NCBI GenBank assembly: GCA_902619485.1
Contig: CACNEF010000012.1
Coordinates: 1 to 32,778 of the forward strand
DNA length: 32,778 nt
Direction: 5' to 3'
Source: an uncultured SAR116 cluster alpha proteobacterium
GTDB taxonomy: Bacteria; Pseudomonadota; Alphaproteobacteria; Puniceispirillales; Marisalimonadaceae
This document shows positions 6,249 to 15,744 of the stretch, one piece after another. The notes under the pieces are model-generated. The model saw nothing but the letters and a program-made list of their open reading frames with translations. It was not told where the DNA came from and did not search any database. The translations under genes and the position numbers were made by a program. Positions within the stretch are counted from its first letter, which is position 1, and every line of letters starts with the position of its first letter.

Positions 6249-8636
6249 TTAATGAGAAATACTCGTTTTATTTGAATTATTACTCTCATTTTTTGCTATT
6301 TTACTAGGCTCTAACATACTTAACTCTTGCGGAGAATCTACTAAAGCATTTGATATAACCTCATCTATAGAACTAACTGGTATAATTTTTAATTGGTTTT
6401 TAATATTGTCAGGTATTTCAATCAAATCTTTTTTATTATCATTTGGAATTAAAACTGTTTTTATGCCGCCTCTTTTTGCTGCTAATAGTTTTTCTTTTAA
6501 ACCACCAATAGGCAACACCCTTCCTCTAAGAGTAATTTCACCAGTCATACCAACAGATTTTTTAACTTTTATGTCAGTCAAAGCTGATACAATACTTGTA
6601 ACCATAGCAACACCTGCAGATGGGCCATCTTTAGGAGTGGCACCTTCAGGTACATGAACATGAACGTCTAGTTTTTCAATATCAAAAGGATCTAGACCAA
6701 AAGAAAAAGCTTTTGATCTAATAAAAAATTCTGCAGCTTGGACTGACTCTTTCATAACATCGCCAAGTTTTCCAGTTGCTGTAACCTTGCCTTTACCTTT
6801 AACTTTCACAGCCTCAATTGACAATAACTCACCTCCAACTTCGGTCCACGCCAATCCAGTTGTAATACCAACTAAATCTTCTTTTTCGATCTCAAGCCTT
6901 TGATAAATAGGAACACCCAGTAAATCAGGTAAATTATTTTTAGTTACAGAAATTGATTTTGCTTCATTTTTTTCAATAAGGGTTACAACCTTTCGAGCTA
7001 ATTTAGCTAATTGTCTTTCTAAATTTCGAACACCTGCTTCTCTTGTATATGATTGAATAATCATTTTCAGAGCATCTTCATTGATTGAGAACTCTGATTT
7101 TTTAAGTTTGCAATTATCCATTTGTTTTTGTAATAAGTGTTTTTTAGCTATTTCTAGTTTTTCATCTTCTGTGTATCCAGACAACCTAATTACTTCCATC
7201 CTATCCAACAAAGCTTGTGGCATGTTTAGGGTATTTGAAGTTGTTATAAATAACACTTTTGACAAATCATAATCAACCTCAAGGTAATGATCTTGAAATG
7301 TTTTGTTTTGTTCTGGATCTAAAACCTCAAGTAATGCAGAAGAAGGGTCCCCTCTGTAATCATTTCCTAATTTATCTATTTCATCTAATAAAAACAGTGG
7401 ATTAACAGATGATGATTTTTTCATGCCATGTATAATTTTACCTGGCAATGATCCAATATAAGTTCTTCTATGGCCTCTAATTTCTGCTTCATCACGAACA
7501 CCTCCTAAAGCCATTCTTATGTATTGTCTACCTGTTGCTTGTGCTATTGATTTTCCCAATGAAGTTTTACCAACACCTGGTGGACCAACCAAACACAATA
7601 TTGGACCTTTAACTTCATTTGTTCTTTTTTGAACAGCAAGAAATTCAATAATTCTATCCTTAACTTTTTCTAAACCATAATGATCATCATCTAAGATTTT
7701 TCTTGCTTTAACAATATCAGATTTAACTTTATCAGTTTTCTTCCACGGAATAGAAACTAACCAATCAATATATGACCTAACAACTGTTGCTTCAGCACTC
7801 ATTGGACTCATGTTTCTTAGTTTTTTTAATTCTGATAAAGCTTTTTCTTTGGCTTCTTTACTAAGTTTTGCTTTATTAATTTTATCTTCAAACTCGTCGA
7901 ATTCATTTTTGCCATCATCAGAGGTGCCAAGTTCTTTTTGTATAGCCTTAAGTTGCTCGTTTAAGTAATACTCCCTTTGTGTTTTTTCCATCTGTTTTTT
8001 TACATTATTTCTAATTTTTCTTTCAGAGCTAAGTATTTCAATCTCTTTTTCAATTTTTGTAGTTAAGGTTTTAACTCTCTCAACTGCTTCGGTCATTTCA
8101 AGAAAAGTTTGTTTCTCGTCAATGGAAAAAACTAGATGATTTACAATTGTATCAGATAAGACGTCTGAGCTATCGATATTAGAGATTGTTGATAAAATAT
8201 CAGAGTTAATTTTACCATTAAGTTTGGAAAATCTTTCAAAAGACTTTTTGAGATGATCAATAATATCATCATGATCGTTTTCTGGTGTAACATCTTTTTT
8301 TAGAACATTTAATTTTGCACTTAAATAATCATCTGACGAAATTATCTCTTTAATCTCGCACCTAAATTTTCCTTCAACTAATACTTTAACAGTTCCATCC
8401 GGCAATTTAAGCATTTGTAATATTGTTCCCAGAGTACCCATTTTAAAAAGGTCTTTCGAATTAGGATCTTCAATAGAAGATTTTTTCTGGGTAAGTAAAA
8501 CTATTTCTGTATTTTTTTCCATTACAGTTTCAAGAGCATTTATTGACTTAAGCCTTCCTACAAACAATGGCGCTATCATATAAGGAAAAATAACAATATC
8601 TCTTAGAGGTAAAATTGGGTATGTTTCACTAGTCAA
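6249..8636 (-). CDS. lon: ATP-dependent protease Lon
   Basis: Cytoplasmic AAA+ serine protease that degrades misfolded and regulatory proteins. With the TTG start proposed here it is 795 residues. It has an N-terminal substrate domain beginning YPILPLRDIVIFP, a coiled middle region, Walker A GPPGVGKT (about 351-358), Walker B LLDEIDKL, and the protease domain with PKDGPSAG (Ser about 673) and GGLKEKLLAAKRGG (catalytic Lys about 716), the Ser-Lys dyad. An upstream in-frame ATG at 8672 would add 12 residues but has no ribosome site; AAGGA (8644-8648) lies 7 bases before TTG 8636, and the resulting MTSETYPILPLRD aligns with usual Lon N-termini. The C-terminal tail is Asn/Ser-rich and lineage-specific. 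It follows clpX in the quality-control block. Confidence 0.96.
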   Translation of the reverse strand: MTSETYPILPLRDIVIFPYMIAPLFVGRLKSINALETVMEKNTEIVLLTQKKSSIEDPNSKDLFKMGTLGTILQMLKLPDGTVKVLVEGKFRCEIKEIISSDDYLSAKLNVLKKDVTPENDHDDIIDHLKKSFERFSKLNGKINSDILSTISNIDSSDVLSDTIVNHLVFSIDEKQTFLEMTEAVERVKTLTTKIEKEIEILSSERKIRNNVKKQMEKTQREYYLNEQLKAIQKELGTSDDGKNEFDEFEDKINKAKLSKEAKEKALSELKKLRNMSPMSAEATVVRSYIDWLVSIPWKKTDKVKSDIVKARKILDDDHYGLEKVKDRIIEFLAVQKRTNEVKGPILCLVGPPGVGKTSLGKSIAQATGRQYIRMALGGVRDEAEIRGHRRTYIGSLPGKIIHGMKKSSSVNPLFLLDEIDKLGNDYRGDPSSALLEVLDPEQNKTFQDHYLEVDYDLSKVLFITTSNTLNMPQALLDRMEVIRLSGYTEDEKLEIAKKHLLQKQMDNCKLKKSEFSINEDALKMIIQSYTREAGVRNLERQLAKLARKVVTLIEKNEAKSISVTKNNLPDLLGVPIYQRLEIEKEDLVGITTGLAWTEVGGELLSIEAVKVKGKGKVTATGKLGDVMKESVQAAEFFIRSKAFSFGLDPFDIEKLDVHVHVPEGATPKDGPSAGVAMVTSIVSALTDIKVKKSVGMTGEITLRGRVLPIGGLKEKLLAAKRGGIKTVLIPNDNKKDLIEIPDNIKNQLKIIPVSSIDEVISNALVDSPQELSMLEPSKIAKNESNNSNKTSISH

Positions 8637-8716
8637 GTTAATGTCCTTCAGAATTTTCAAATTAAGATACATTATTTAAATGATATTTTTTCTCTAAACT
8701 TCAAGTTTAAAAAAAA

Positions 8717-9985
8717 TTAAATAGAGCTTTTTATTTCTTTTGTCTTTTTTTCGTGAACTAAAATAGGTTTAGTACCCTTTGTGACAACTTCTTCATTAAT
8801 AACGACTTCATTAATGTCAGGTTCAGAAGGTAATTCAAACATAGTATCCATTAGTATATTCTCAATTATGGAACGTAAACCTCTTGCGCCTGTTTTTAAA
8901 CTTATAGCTTTTTGAGCTATTGCTTTTAATGCATTTTCTCTAAATTCTAGACTAGTATTTTCCATTTCAAATAGTTTTTGATACTGTTTTAGGAGAGCAT
9001 TTTTAGGTTTTGTTAAAATTGTAACTAAAGCCTCTTCGTCAAGATCTTCTAACGATGCTAAAACGGGCAACCTACCTACAAATTCAGGGATTAGTCCATA
9101 TTTAACTAAATCACCTGGCTCAATATCTTTCAGCATTTCGGATGTTGAGGTTTCTTGTGAATTAATTATTTCAGCACCAAACCCAATAGAAGAGCCTTTA
9201 TTTCTATTAGCTATTAATTTGTCCAAACCAGCAAAAGCCCCACCACAAATAAAAAGAATATTTGTAGTATCTACTTGAAGAAATTCTTGTTGAGGATGTT
9301 TTCTCCCACCTTGAGGTGGAACAGCTGCAATAGTACCTTCCATAATTTTAAGCAGGGCTTGCTGTACACCTTCACCACTAACGTCTCTTGTAATAGACGG
9401 GTTTTCAGACTTTCTTGAAATCTTATCAACCTCATCTATATATACAATGCCCTTTTGAGCTCTTTCAACATTATAATCAGATGCTTGCAATAATTTTAAA
9501 ATAATATTTTCAACATCCTCACCTACATAACCAGCTTCTGTTAATGTTGTTGCATCAGCCATTGTAAAAGGTACATCTAATATTTTTGCTAAAGTTTGCG
9601 CGAGTAAAGTTTTTCCACAACCAGTTGGTCCTACTAAAAGAATATTTGACTTTGAAATTTCAATATCGTTTAGATCATTTGTATTTGCTAATCTTTTATA
9701 ATGATTATGAACAGCTACCGACAGTACTCTTTTTGCTTTTGTTTGACCGATGACGTAGTCGTCAAGTATTTTACAAATTTCAACAGGTGAAGGAATGCCT
9801 TCTTTATTTTTTGTTATTGATGATTGGTGTTCTTCTTTGATAATATCCATACAAAGTTCAACACATTCATCACAAATAAACACTGTAGGTCCAGCAATTA
9901 GCTTTTTTACTTCATGTTGACTTTTGCCGCAAAATGAACAGTACAAGGTTGTTTTATTTTTTCCTTCATTTTTTTGTTCATCCAT
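8717..9985 (-). CDS. clpX: ATP-dependent Clp protease ATP-binding subunit ClpX
   Basis: AAA+ unfoldase that feeds substrates to ClpP; in alphaproteobacteria ClpXP also drives cell-cycle proteolysis of CtrA. At 422 residues it has the usual length. The N-terminal zinc domain has Cys16, Cys19, Cys38 and Cys41. Walker A GPTGCGKT is at 119-126, pore loop GYVGE at 152-156, Walker [10 protein letters not shown] at 180-188, and the sensor-2 region [10 protein letters not shown] lies near the C-terminal domain. The IGF-type ClpP-docking loop is visible as SIGFG in the 260-270 region. A GGTG/AGGA ribosome site directly precedes the ATG. It lies 80 bases from clpP and 80 from the revised lon start, all on the same strand. 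Confidence 0.97.
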   Translation of the reverse strand: MDEQKNEGKNKTTLYCSFCGKSQHEVKKLIAGPTVFICDECVELCMDIIKEEHQSSITKNKEGIPSPVEICKILDDYVIGQTKAKRVLSVAVHNHYKRLANTNDLNDIEISKSNILLVGPTGCGKTLLAQTLAKILDVPFTMADATTLTEAGYVGEDVENIILKLLQASDYNVERAQKGIVYIDEVDKISRKSENPSITRDVSGEGVQQALLKIMEGTIAAVPPQGGRKHPQQEFLQVDTTNILFICGGAFAGLDKLIANRNKGSSIGFGAEIINSQETSTSEMLKDIEPGDLVKYGLIPEFVGRLPVLASLEDLDEEALVTILTKPKNALLKQYQKLFEMENTSLEFRENALKAIAQKAISLKTGARGLRSIIENILMDTMFELPSEPDINEVVINEEVVTKGTKPILVHEKKTKEIKSSI

Positions 9986-10064
9986 TCCTACACCTTTAGA
10001 TTTTATGTTATTTGTTAATAATCTATAAGTTTATTTTAAAAATCAATATAAATATATATTATCA

Positions 10065-10703
10065 TTATTTAACGTTAGGTCTTTTTTCAACAACTTCGTC
10101 GATTAAACCAATCTTTAATGCATCTTCAGGAGACAAAAAAGTGTCTCTATCCATTAAGGCTTCAATTTCTGCAATTTTCTTGCCAGAATGTTTAACATAA
10201 ATTCCATTTAGTCTTGATCTTAAATTAATTATTTCTTTGGCATGAATTTCTATGTCACTTGCTTGACCTTGAAAACCTCCGGAAGGTTGATGGGTCATTA
10301 TTCTTGCATTAGGTAAACAGTATCTTTTATTTTTTGCGCCAGCAGTCAATAAAAGCGAACCCATACTTGCCGCCTGACCAATACATACTGTTGAAACATC
10401 AGGACGGATATATTCCATTGTATCGTATATTGATAAACCAGATGTAACCACTCCTCCTGGTGAATTAATATACATTGATATATCTTTTTTTGGGTTTTCT
10501 GCCTCTAAAAATAACAATTGAGCACATACCAATGAAGCTAAATTATCGTCAACCGGGCCTACAAGAAAAATGATCCTCTCTTTTAATAGCCTTGAAAAAA
10601 TATCATATGATCTCTCACCTCTACTTGTTTGCTCTACCACCATAGGGACTAATGCACCAATTTCATTGGCTGAAGAAATCGGATTATGAAATTTTTCTAT
10701 CAT
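10065..10703 (-). CDS. clpP: ATP-dependent Clp protease proteolytic subunit ClpP
   Basis: A 212-residue serine peptidase that forms the tetradecameric chamber partnered by ClpX (and ClpA). The catalytic triad is complete: Ser113 in GQAASMGS, His138 in MTHQPSGG, and Asp187 in [12 protein letters not shown]. The oligomer-forming and substrate-groove segment [11 protein letters not shown] (80-89) is intact. GAGGAG lies 8 bases before the ATG. It is 37 bases downstream of tig and upstream of clpX on the minus strand, the standard tig-clpP-clpX order. Confidence 0.98.
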   Translation of the reverse strand: MIEKFHNPISSANEIGALVPMVVEQTSRGERSYDIFSRLLKERIIFLVGPVDDNLASLVCAQLLFLEAENPKKDISMYINSPGGVVTSGLSIYDTMEYIRPDVSTVCIGQAASMGSLLLTAGAKNKRYCLPNARIMTHQPSGGFQGQASDIEIHAKEIINLRSRLNGIYVKHSGKKIAEIEALMDRDTFLSPEDALKIGLIDEVVEKRPNVK

Positions 10704-10740
10704 GTTTTAAACTCCTCAAATAATAATTTATGCAGCTAGA

Positions 10741-12174
10741 TCAAGTTTTTTTTGATACTTTTTTGATTGGTTTGTTTGTTTTATTTTTATCAACAGTTTT
10801 ATTTGATTTTTTTGCTTTTGAAGCTTCTTTTTTCAAATCCATTTCATCTTCTTTGTAGAGCTCTTCAACAGTTACTGTTTTTTCGTTAACGTTTGCTAAT
10901 TCTAAAATAAAATCTATAATTTTATCTTCGAAAATTGGACCTGAAAGTTGCTGTTGAGCTTCGGAATTATTCTTCAAATAATCCAAAATTTGTTTTTCTT
11001 GGCCTGGATATTTTTGTATTTCTTTCATCATTGCATTTCTTGTATCTTCTTCTTCCACTTTAATATTGTTTTTTCTTCCAATTTCAGAAAGTAACAAACC
11101 TAACCTAACTCTTCTTTTTGCAATTTCTGATGCATCTAATTTTTCTTCTTTTGACATTCCTTTGTCGGAAGCTGGATTTGTTTCTTCAATTTTGGGTGAA
11201 TCTGGTTTTGAATTAGGATTCATAGCCTTGCAAATATTATCATATTCTTCTTTTTCTAAAGTTTCAGGCAACTCAAAAGAAACTGTTTCAGCTAATCTAT
11301 CTAATATTTGTCTTTTTGCTTTTTCTCGACTTTGCGCTAGATGCTGTTTTGAAATTTGTTCTGAAACAGCATTTTTTAATGCCTCTAGATCATTCATACC
11401 CAAAGTTTTTGCAAAATCATCATCTATTTTAACTTCAACATCTTCCTTAATTTCATTTACTTTTGTTTCAAAAACAGCATCTTTACCTGCCAAATTCTTA
11501 GCTTGATAATCTTTTGGGAAAGTGACTTTTACATTAGTGGTTTTTCCTTTTAAAGCTCCAATTAATGCATCTTCAAACCCAGGTATAAAAGTGTTTGAAC
11601 CTAGCTTTAAATTATGGCCTTTAGCTTGACCACCTTCAAATGGTTGATCATCAATTTTGCCGATAAAATCAATAACGAGTGTGTCCCCTTTTTTTGCAGG
11701 TCTATCTTTAGCTATTTCTTTTGTACCAACATTTTCTCTAGCAAGTTTTTCAACCGCATCATTAATATCTTTTTCATCTACTTTTACAACTGGTTTAGTT
11801 ATATCTAAAGATGATAAATCTGGAATTTCAAAATCTGGCATTATTTCAACAAATAACTTTGCTTTTAAGTCCTTACCTTCTTCGAATGATATTATTTCTA
11901 TTTTAGGTTGAGAAGATGGTGTTAATTTATTTTTTTCCATAGTATCTTTAGAGGCAGTATCTACTGATTCTCTGACAACTTCACCAAGAACTTGTTTTCC
12001 AAATCTGTTTTTAACAACTGAAACAGGCACTTTACCAGGTCTAAAACCTGGGAGGTTTGCTTCTTTAGCTATATTTTCAAGCTTTTGATCAACTAATTTT
12101 TCAATTTCTTTCTTGGTTATTACTACTTCAAATTCTCGTTTTAACCCTTCTGATAAGGTTTGCGTTACAGCCAT
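10741..12174 (-). CDS. tig: Trigger factor, ribosome-associated chaperone and prolyl isomerase
   Basis: A 477-residue chaperone that binds the ribosome exit tunnel. The N-terminal domain has the ribosome-binding signature near GFRPGKVP (40-50). The FKBP-type isomerase domain spans about 150-240 and includes GDTLVIDFIGKIDDQPFEGG and IPGFEDALIGA. The helical C-terminal arms follow. Two features look lineage-specific: a short charged, Pro/Ser-rich insertion around residues 315-345 and a strongly basic C-terminal tail (about 30 residues, mostly Lys, Asn and Thr). The basic tail could add ribosome or nucleic-acid affinity, which is inference. GAGG lies about 10 bases before the ATG. The gene starts 41 bases after tRNA-Leu on the same strand, so part of its transcription may come through the tRNA. 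Confidence 0.96.
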   Translation of the reverse strand: MAVTQTLSEGLKREFEVVITKKEIEKLVDQKLENIAKEANLPGFRPGKVPVSVVKNRFGKQVLGEVVRESVDTASKDTMEKNKLTPSSQPKIEIISFEEGKDLKAKLFVEIMPDFEIPDLSSLDITKPVVKVDEKDINDAVEKLARENVGTKEIAKDRPAKKGDTLVIDFIGKIDDQPFEGGQAKGHNLKLGSNTFIPGFEDALIGALKGKTTNVKVTFPKDYQAKNLAGKDAVFETKVNEIKEDVEVKIDDDFAKTLGMNDLEALKNAVSEQISKQHLAQSREKAKRQILDRLAETVSFELPETLEKEEYDNICKAMNPNSKPDSPKIEETNPASDKGMSKEEKLDASEIAKRRVRLGLLLSEIGRKNNIKVEEEDTRNAMMKEIQKYPGQEKQILDYLKNNSEAQQQLSGPIFEDKIIDFILELANVNEKTVTVEELYKEDEMDLKKEASKAKKSNKTVDKNKTNKPIKKVSKKT

Positions 12175-12214
12175 TTTGATTTTACCTCTTAAAACTAAAA
12201 GTATTTTTTATTAT

Positions 12215-12299
12215 TGGTGCGGGCGAAGGGACTTGAACCCCCACACCTTTCGATACAAGAACCTAAATCTTGCGCGTCTACCAGTTCCGCCACGCCCGC
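12215..12299 (-). tRNA. tRNA-Leu (anticodon UAG)
   Basis: A class II tRNA on the minus strand: acceptor GCGGGCG (12299-12293) pairs with CGCCCGC, A73, and an encoded CCA (12215-12217). The anticodon stem CAAGA/TCTTG encloses loop TTTAGGT (anticodon TAG). An extra variable arm follows, and the T-arm holds GGTTCAAGTCC. The long variable arm and 85-nt length fit Leu. Confidence 0.96.
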
Positions 12300-12375
12300 A
12301 TTTTAAATTATAATAACTACCAAATAGCTAACTTAGGATAGCTCAAAGGTCAAGCTAGAATGATTAAAACTAAAA

Positions 12376-12453
12376 TGGGGCGAGTGACCGGCTTCGAACC
12401 GGCGACCTCAGGTACCACAAACCCGCGCTCTAACCAACTGAGCTACACCCGCC
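12376..12453 (-). tRNA. tRNA-His (anticodon GUG) with encoded G-1 and C73
   Basis: Minus-strand cloverleaf: acceptor GCGGGTG (12452-12446) pairs with CACTCGC, including one G-U. The anticodon stem CGGGT/ACCTG holds loop TTGTGGT (anticodon GTG). The T-arm is CCGGTTCGAAGCCGG, and CCA is encoded (12376-12378). One extra G at position -1 (12453) faces discriminator C73, the standard bacterial histidine identity pair. It lies 76 bases upstream of tRNA-Leu on the same strand. Confidence 0.96.
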
Positions 12454-12564
12454 ATAATAAATTCAAATCATTTATATTGAATCTAAATAATTCAATAAAG
12501 TCTTTATTTTAAATGTAAGAATGTATAAATATTTAAAAAATACGAATTAATCAAGGTTTATTAA

Positions 12565-13740
12565 ATGAATAGTAATTACAATTATGCATCTAGAAATATT
12601 AATCTTGGAACCGAGACTGCTTTTACTGTACTAGCAAAGGCTAACAAATTAGCTTCTGAGGGAAAAAATATCATAAATTTAGGAATTGGTCAGCCAGATT
12701 TTAAAACACCTGAGCATATTGTTGAGGCGGGTATAAAGGCTCTTAGAGATGGGCATCATGGTTATACACAATCTACAGGTATTCCAAATCTAAGAGAAGC
12801 TGTTTCAAATGATATAAAAAAAAGATATGATCAGAATGTTTTACCTGATAATATTATGATTGTTCCCGGAGGTAAGGTAATAATATTTTTTTCAGCAATG
12901 TTAATGGGTGAAAAAAATAAAGAAATATTATACCCAAATCCAGGTTTCCCAATTTATGAATCAGCAATAAATTACTCAGGTGCAAAATCGATTCCATATC
13001 AATTAAGAGAAGACAAAGGCTTTTCATTTTCAGCAGAAGACATACTTAATAAAATTAATACTAATACTAGCTTAATAATCATTAATAGCCCTGCCAACCC
13101 AACAGGTGGATTAGTTCCTAAAAGTGAACTAGAAAAGTTAGTTAAAGGTTTAGAAAAACACCCAGATGTTGTTTTAATGAGTGATGAAATTTATGACCAA
13201 TTCTGTTTTGGTGAAAATGAATTTACATCAATGTTACAATTTCCTGAAATTAGAGATAGACTAATTATTTTAAATGGATGGTCTAAAACATATGCTATGA
13301 CTGGATGGCGTTTAGGCTATGGAATTTTTCCACTTAAATTATATGAAATTGCAGAAAAACTTGCTGTGAACATTCACTCATGTGTTAATTCAAGCGCTCA
13401 ATATGCGGCATTAGAAGCATTAATTGGGCCTCAAAATTGTGTTTCAGAAATGAATAATCATTTTAAAAGACGTGCTAATCTAATGTTTAATGGATTAAAT
13501 GAAATAAAGGGATTTTCTTGTCAAAAACCAAATGGCGCGTTTTATTGCTTTCCAAATATTACTGGAACAGGAAAAAATTCTACAGAAATTCAAAATATTT
13601 TATTAGATAATTTAGGTGTGGCCACAGTTGCAGGTACTTCATTTGGTGAATATGGTGAAGGATATATTAGATTATCATGTGCTAATTCAGATACTGCTAT
13701 TGAGGAAGCAATTTCGAGAATTAAAGATTTTTTTAATTAA
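12565..13740 (+). CDS. Class I/II PLP-dependent aminotransferase (aspartate aminotransferase-like)
   Basis: A 391-residue fold-type I transaminase. GIGQPDFKTPEHI (40-52) is the N-terminal substrate-arm motif, NSPANPTGG (174-182) and DEIYDQF (207-213) bind PLP, and the Schiff-base Lys is Lys241 in NGWSKTYAMTGWRLGY. A conserved Arg in YIRLSCANS near residue 373 should bind the substrate carboxylate. The amino-acid specificity cannot be read from these motifs; aspartate, alanine or aromatic donors are all possible. It stands alone on the plus strand, about 110 bases before glnB. The ATG at 12565 follows AAGG at a suitable distance. Confidence 0.88.
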   Translation: MNSNYNYASRNINLGTETAFTVLAKANKLASEGKNIINLGIGQPDFKTPEHIVEAGIKALRDGHHGYTQSTGIPNLREAVSNDIKKRYDQNVLPDNIMIVPGGKVIIFFSAMLMGEKNKEILYPNPGFPIYESAINYSGAKSIPYQLREDKGFSFSAEDILNKINTNTSLIIINSPANPTGGLVPKSELEKLVKGLEKHPDVVLMSDEIYDQFCFGENEFTSMLQFPEIRDRLIILNGWSKTYAMTGWRLGYGIFPLKLYEIAEKLAVNIHSCVNSSAQYAALEALIGPQNCVSEMNNHFKRRANLMFNGLNEIKGFSCQKPNGAFYCFPNITGTGKNSTEIQNILLDNLGVATVAGTSFGEYGEGYIRLSCANSDTAIEEAISRIKDFFN

Positions 13741-13836
13741 ATTTTTTTTGCTTAATTTTTAATCACTTTTTTTTTATTGTTATATTTCAATAAAAATTAT
13801 TTGTTAAATTTATATTTATATATATGACTTTTTTAA

Positions 13837-14187
<351 letters not shown>

Positions 14188-14211
14188 CATATGAATAATG
14201 GAGTAGTTAAT

Positions 14212-15621
14212 ATGTCAGACGCAAAAAAGATTATGGATACTATTAAAGAAAAAGAGATCCAGTTTGTAGATTTACGATTTACTGACCCAAGAGGAAAAAT
14301 GCAACATTTATCACAGCATGTAAGTACTATTGATGAGGAATCTCTAGCTGAAGGATTTATGTTCGATGGATCATCAATAGCCGGCTGGAAAGCTATAAAT
14401 GAGTCAGATATGAAGCTGATGCCTGATTGTTCTAGATCAATAGTTGATCCTTTCTTTTCTCAGCCTACATTAACTATTTTTTGCGACGTATTAGATCCTA
14501 TATCAGGTAATCCTTATGAAAGAGATCCAAGATCAACTGCAAAATCGGCTTTAAAATATATGGAAAGTTTGGGTGTTGGGGATACAGCTTATTTTGGCCC
14601 TGAACCTGAATTTTTTGTTTTTGATGATGTTAAATACCAATCTGAAATGAATTCAACATTTTACAAAATTAATTCAACAGAAGGTCCTTATAATTCTGGC
14701 AGTGATTTTGAAGAAGGAAATATGGGTCACAGACCAGGCATTAAAGGAGGATATTTTCCTGTTCCTCCCGTTGATTCCGCACAAGATTTAAGAAGTGAAA
14801 TGGTATTATCCTTAGTTGATATGGGTGTGCCAATGGAAAAACACCACCATGAAGTGGCTCCATCCCAACATGAATTAGGATTAAAATTTGGAACCTTGAT
14901 AGATACTGCAGACAATGTTCAATTGTACAAGTATGCAGTTCACAACGTTGCTCACTCGTTTGGACAAACAGCTACTTTCATGCCAAAGCCTGTAGCAGGT
15001 GATAATGGTACTGGAATGCATACACATCAATCAATTTGGAAAGATGGAAAACCTGTTTTTGCCGGCGGCGAATACTCTGGATTATCTGAAACTTGCTTAC
15101 ACTATATTGGCGGTATCATAAAACACGCGAAAGCTATTAATTGTTTTACTAATCCCTCAACCAATTCCTATAAAAGATTAATACCTGGTTTTGAAGCCCC
15201 TGTATTATTGGCTTATTCAGCTAGAAATAGATCAGCGTCTTGCAGAATACCTTTTGTTGGAAGCCCAAATGGTAAAAGAGTAGAGGTCAGATTTCCTGAC
15301 GCTACGGCCAACCCTTATTTAGCATTTTCTGCAATGTTAATGGCAGGTCTAGATGGTATTCAAAATAAAATACATCCTGGCGACCCAATGGATAAAGACC
15401 TATATGAATTACCTGAAAGTGAATTACAAAATATTCCTACAGTTTGTGGATCACTGAGGGAGGCTGTGGATGCTCTAAAAAACGATATGTCTTTTTTAAC
15501 AAAAGGTGGAGTATTTACCGAAGACCAAATCGAAGCTTACATTGATTTAAAAATGGAAGAAGTTATTGAGTTTGAACATGCTCCGCATCCAGTTGAATTT
15601 AAAATGTACTACTCAAGTTAA
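14212..15621 (+). CDS. glnA: Type I glutamine synthetase
   Basis: Dodecameric GSI that makes glutamine from glutamate, ammonia and ATP. From ATG 14212 the protein is 469 residues, the same as the well-studied GSI enzymes. GGAG (14200-14203) lies 8 bases upstream; the in-frame ATG at 14191 would add seven residues and has no such site. Motifs include [21 protein letters not shown] (metal/glutamate site), [23 protein letters not shown], and NRSASCRIP. Tyr398 in DLYELPESE corresponds to the adenylylated tyrosine (Tyr397 in E. coli), so it is probably an adenylylation-regulated GSI-beta enzyme. It is co-transcribed with glnB and closed by a strong intrinsic terminator. Confidence 0.98.
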   Translation: MSDAKKIMDTIKEKEIQFVDLRFTDPRGKMQHLSQHVSTIDEESLAEGFMFDGSSIAGWKAINESDMKLMPDCSRSIVDPFFSQPTLTIFCDVLDPISGNPYERDPRSTAKSALKYMESLGVGDTAYFGPEPEFFVFDDVKYQSEMNSTFYKINSTEGPYNSGSDFEEGNMGHRPGIKGGYFPVPPVDSAQDLRSEMVLSLVDMGVPMEKHHHEVAPSQHELGLKFGTLIDTADNVQLYKYAVHNVAHSFGQTATFMPKPVAGDNGTGMHTHQSIWKDGKPVFAGGEYSGLSETCLHYIGGIIKHAKAINCFTNPSTNSYKRLIPGFEAPVLLAYSARNRSASCRIPFVGSPNGKRVEVRFPDATANPYLAFSAMLMAGLDGIQNKIHPGDPMDKDLYELPESELQNIPTVCGSLREAVDALKNDMSFLTKGGVFTEDQIEAYIDLKMEEVIEFEHAPHPVEFKMYYSS

Positions 15622-15641
15622 ATAATTTAAAAACTCTCTTA

Positions 15642-15668
15642 AAACCCAACTTTTAGTTGGGTTTTTTT
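15642..15668 (+). terminator. Intrinsic terminator of glnBA
   Basis: The stem AAACCCAACT / AGTTGGGTTT with a three-base TTT loop is followed by a run of seven to eight T. It begins 20 bases after the glnA stop. This is the clearest terminator on the plus strand in the window. Confidence 0.92.
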
Positions 15669-15744
15669 ATTTGAAAATTATCTAAATATTGCTAAATATT
15701 GTTATTATTGATCTTTAACACACTAGATAAAGTATATAGTTTAT

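Noticed and set aside
11066-11506. Plus-strand frame of 146 codons opposite tig
   Set aside because: Antisense to the trigger factor; Ser/Phe-rich composition is what the reverse of a Lys/Glu-rich gene produces.
15692-15744. Sigma70 promoter before parE (TTGATC ... TATATA)
   Set aside because: The spacing is about 19 bases and the -35 is poor; not distinguishable from AT-rich background.
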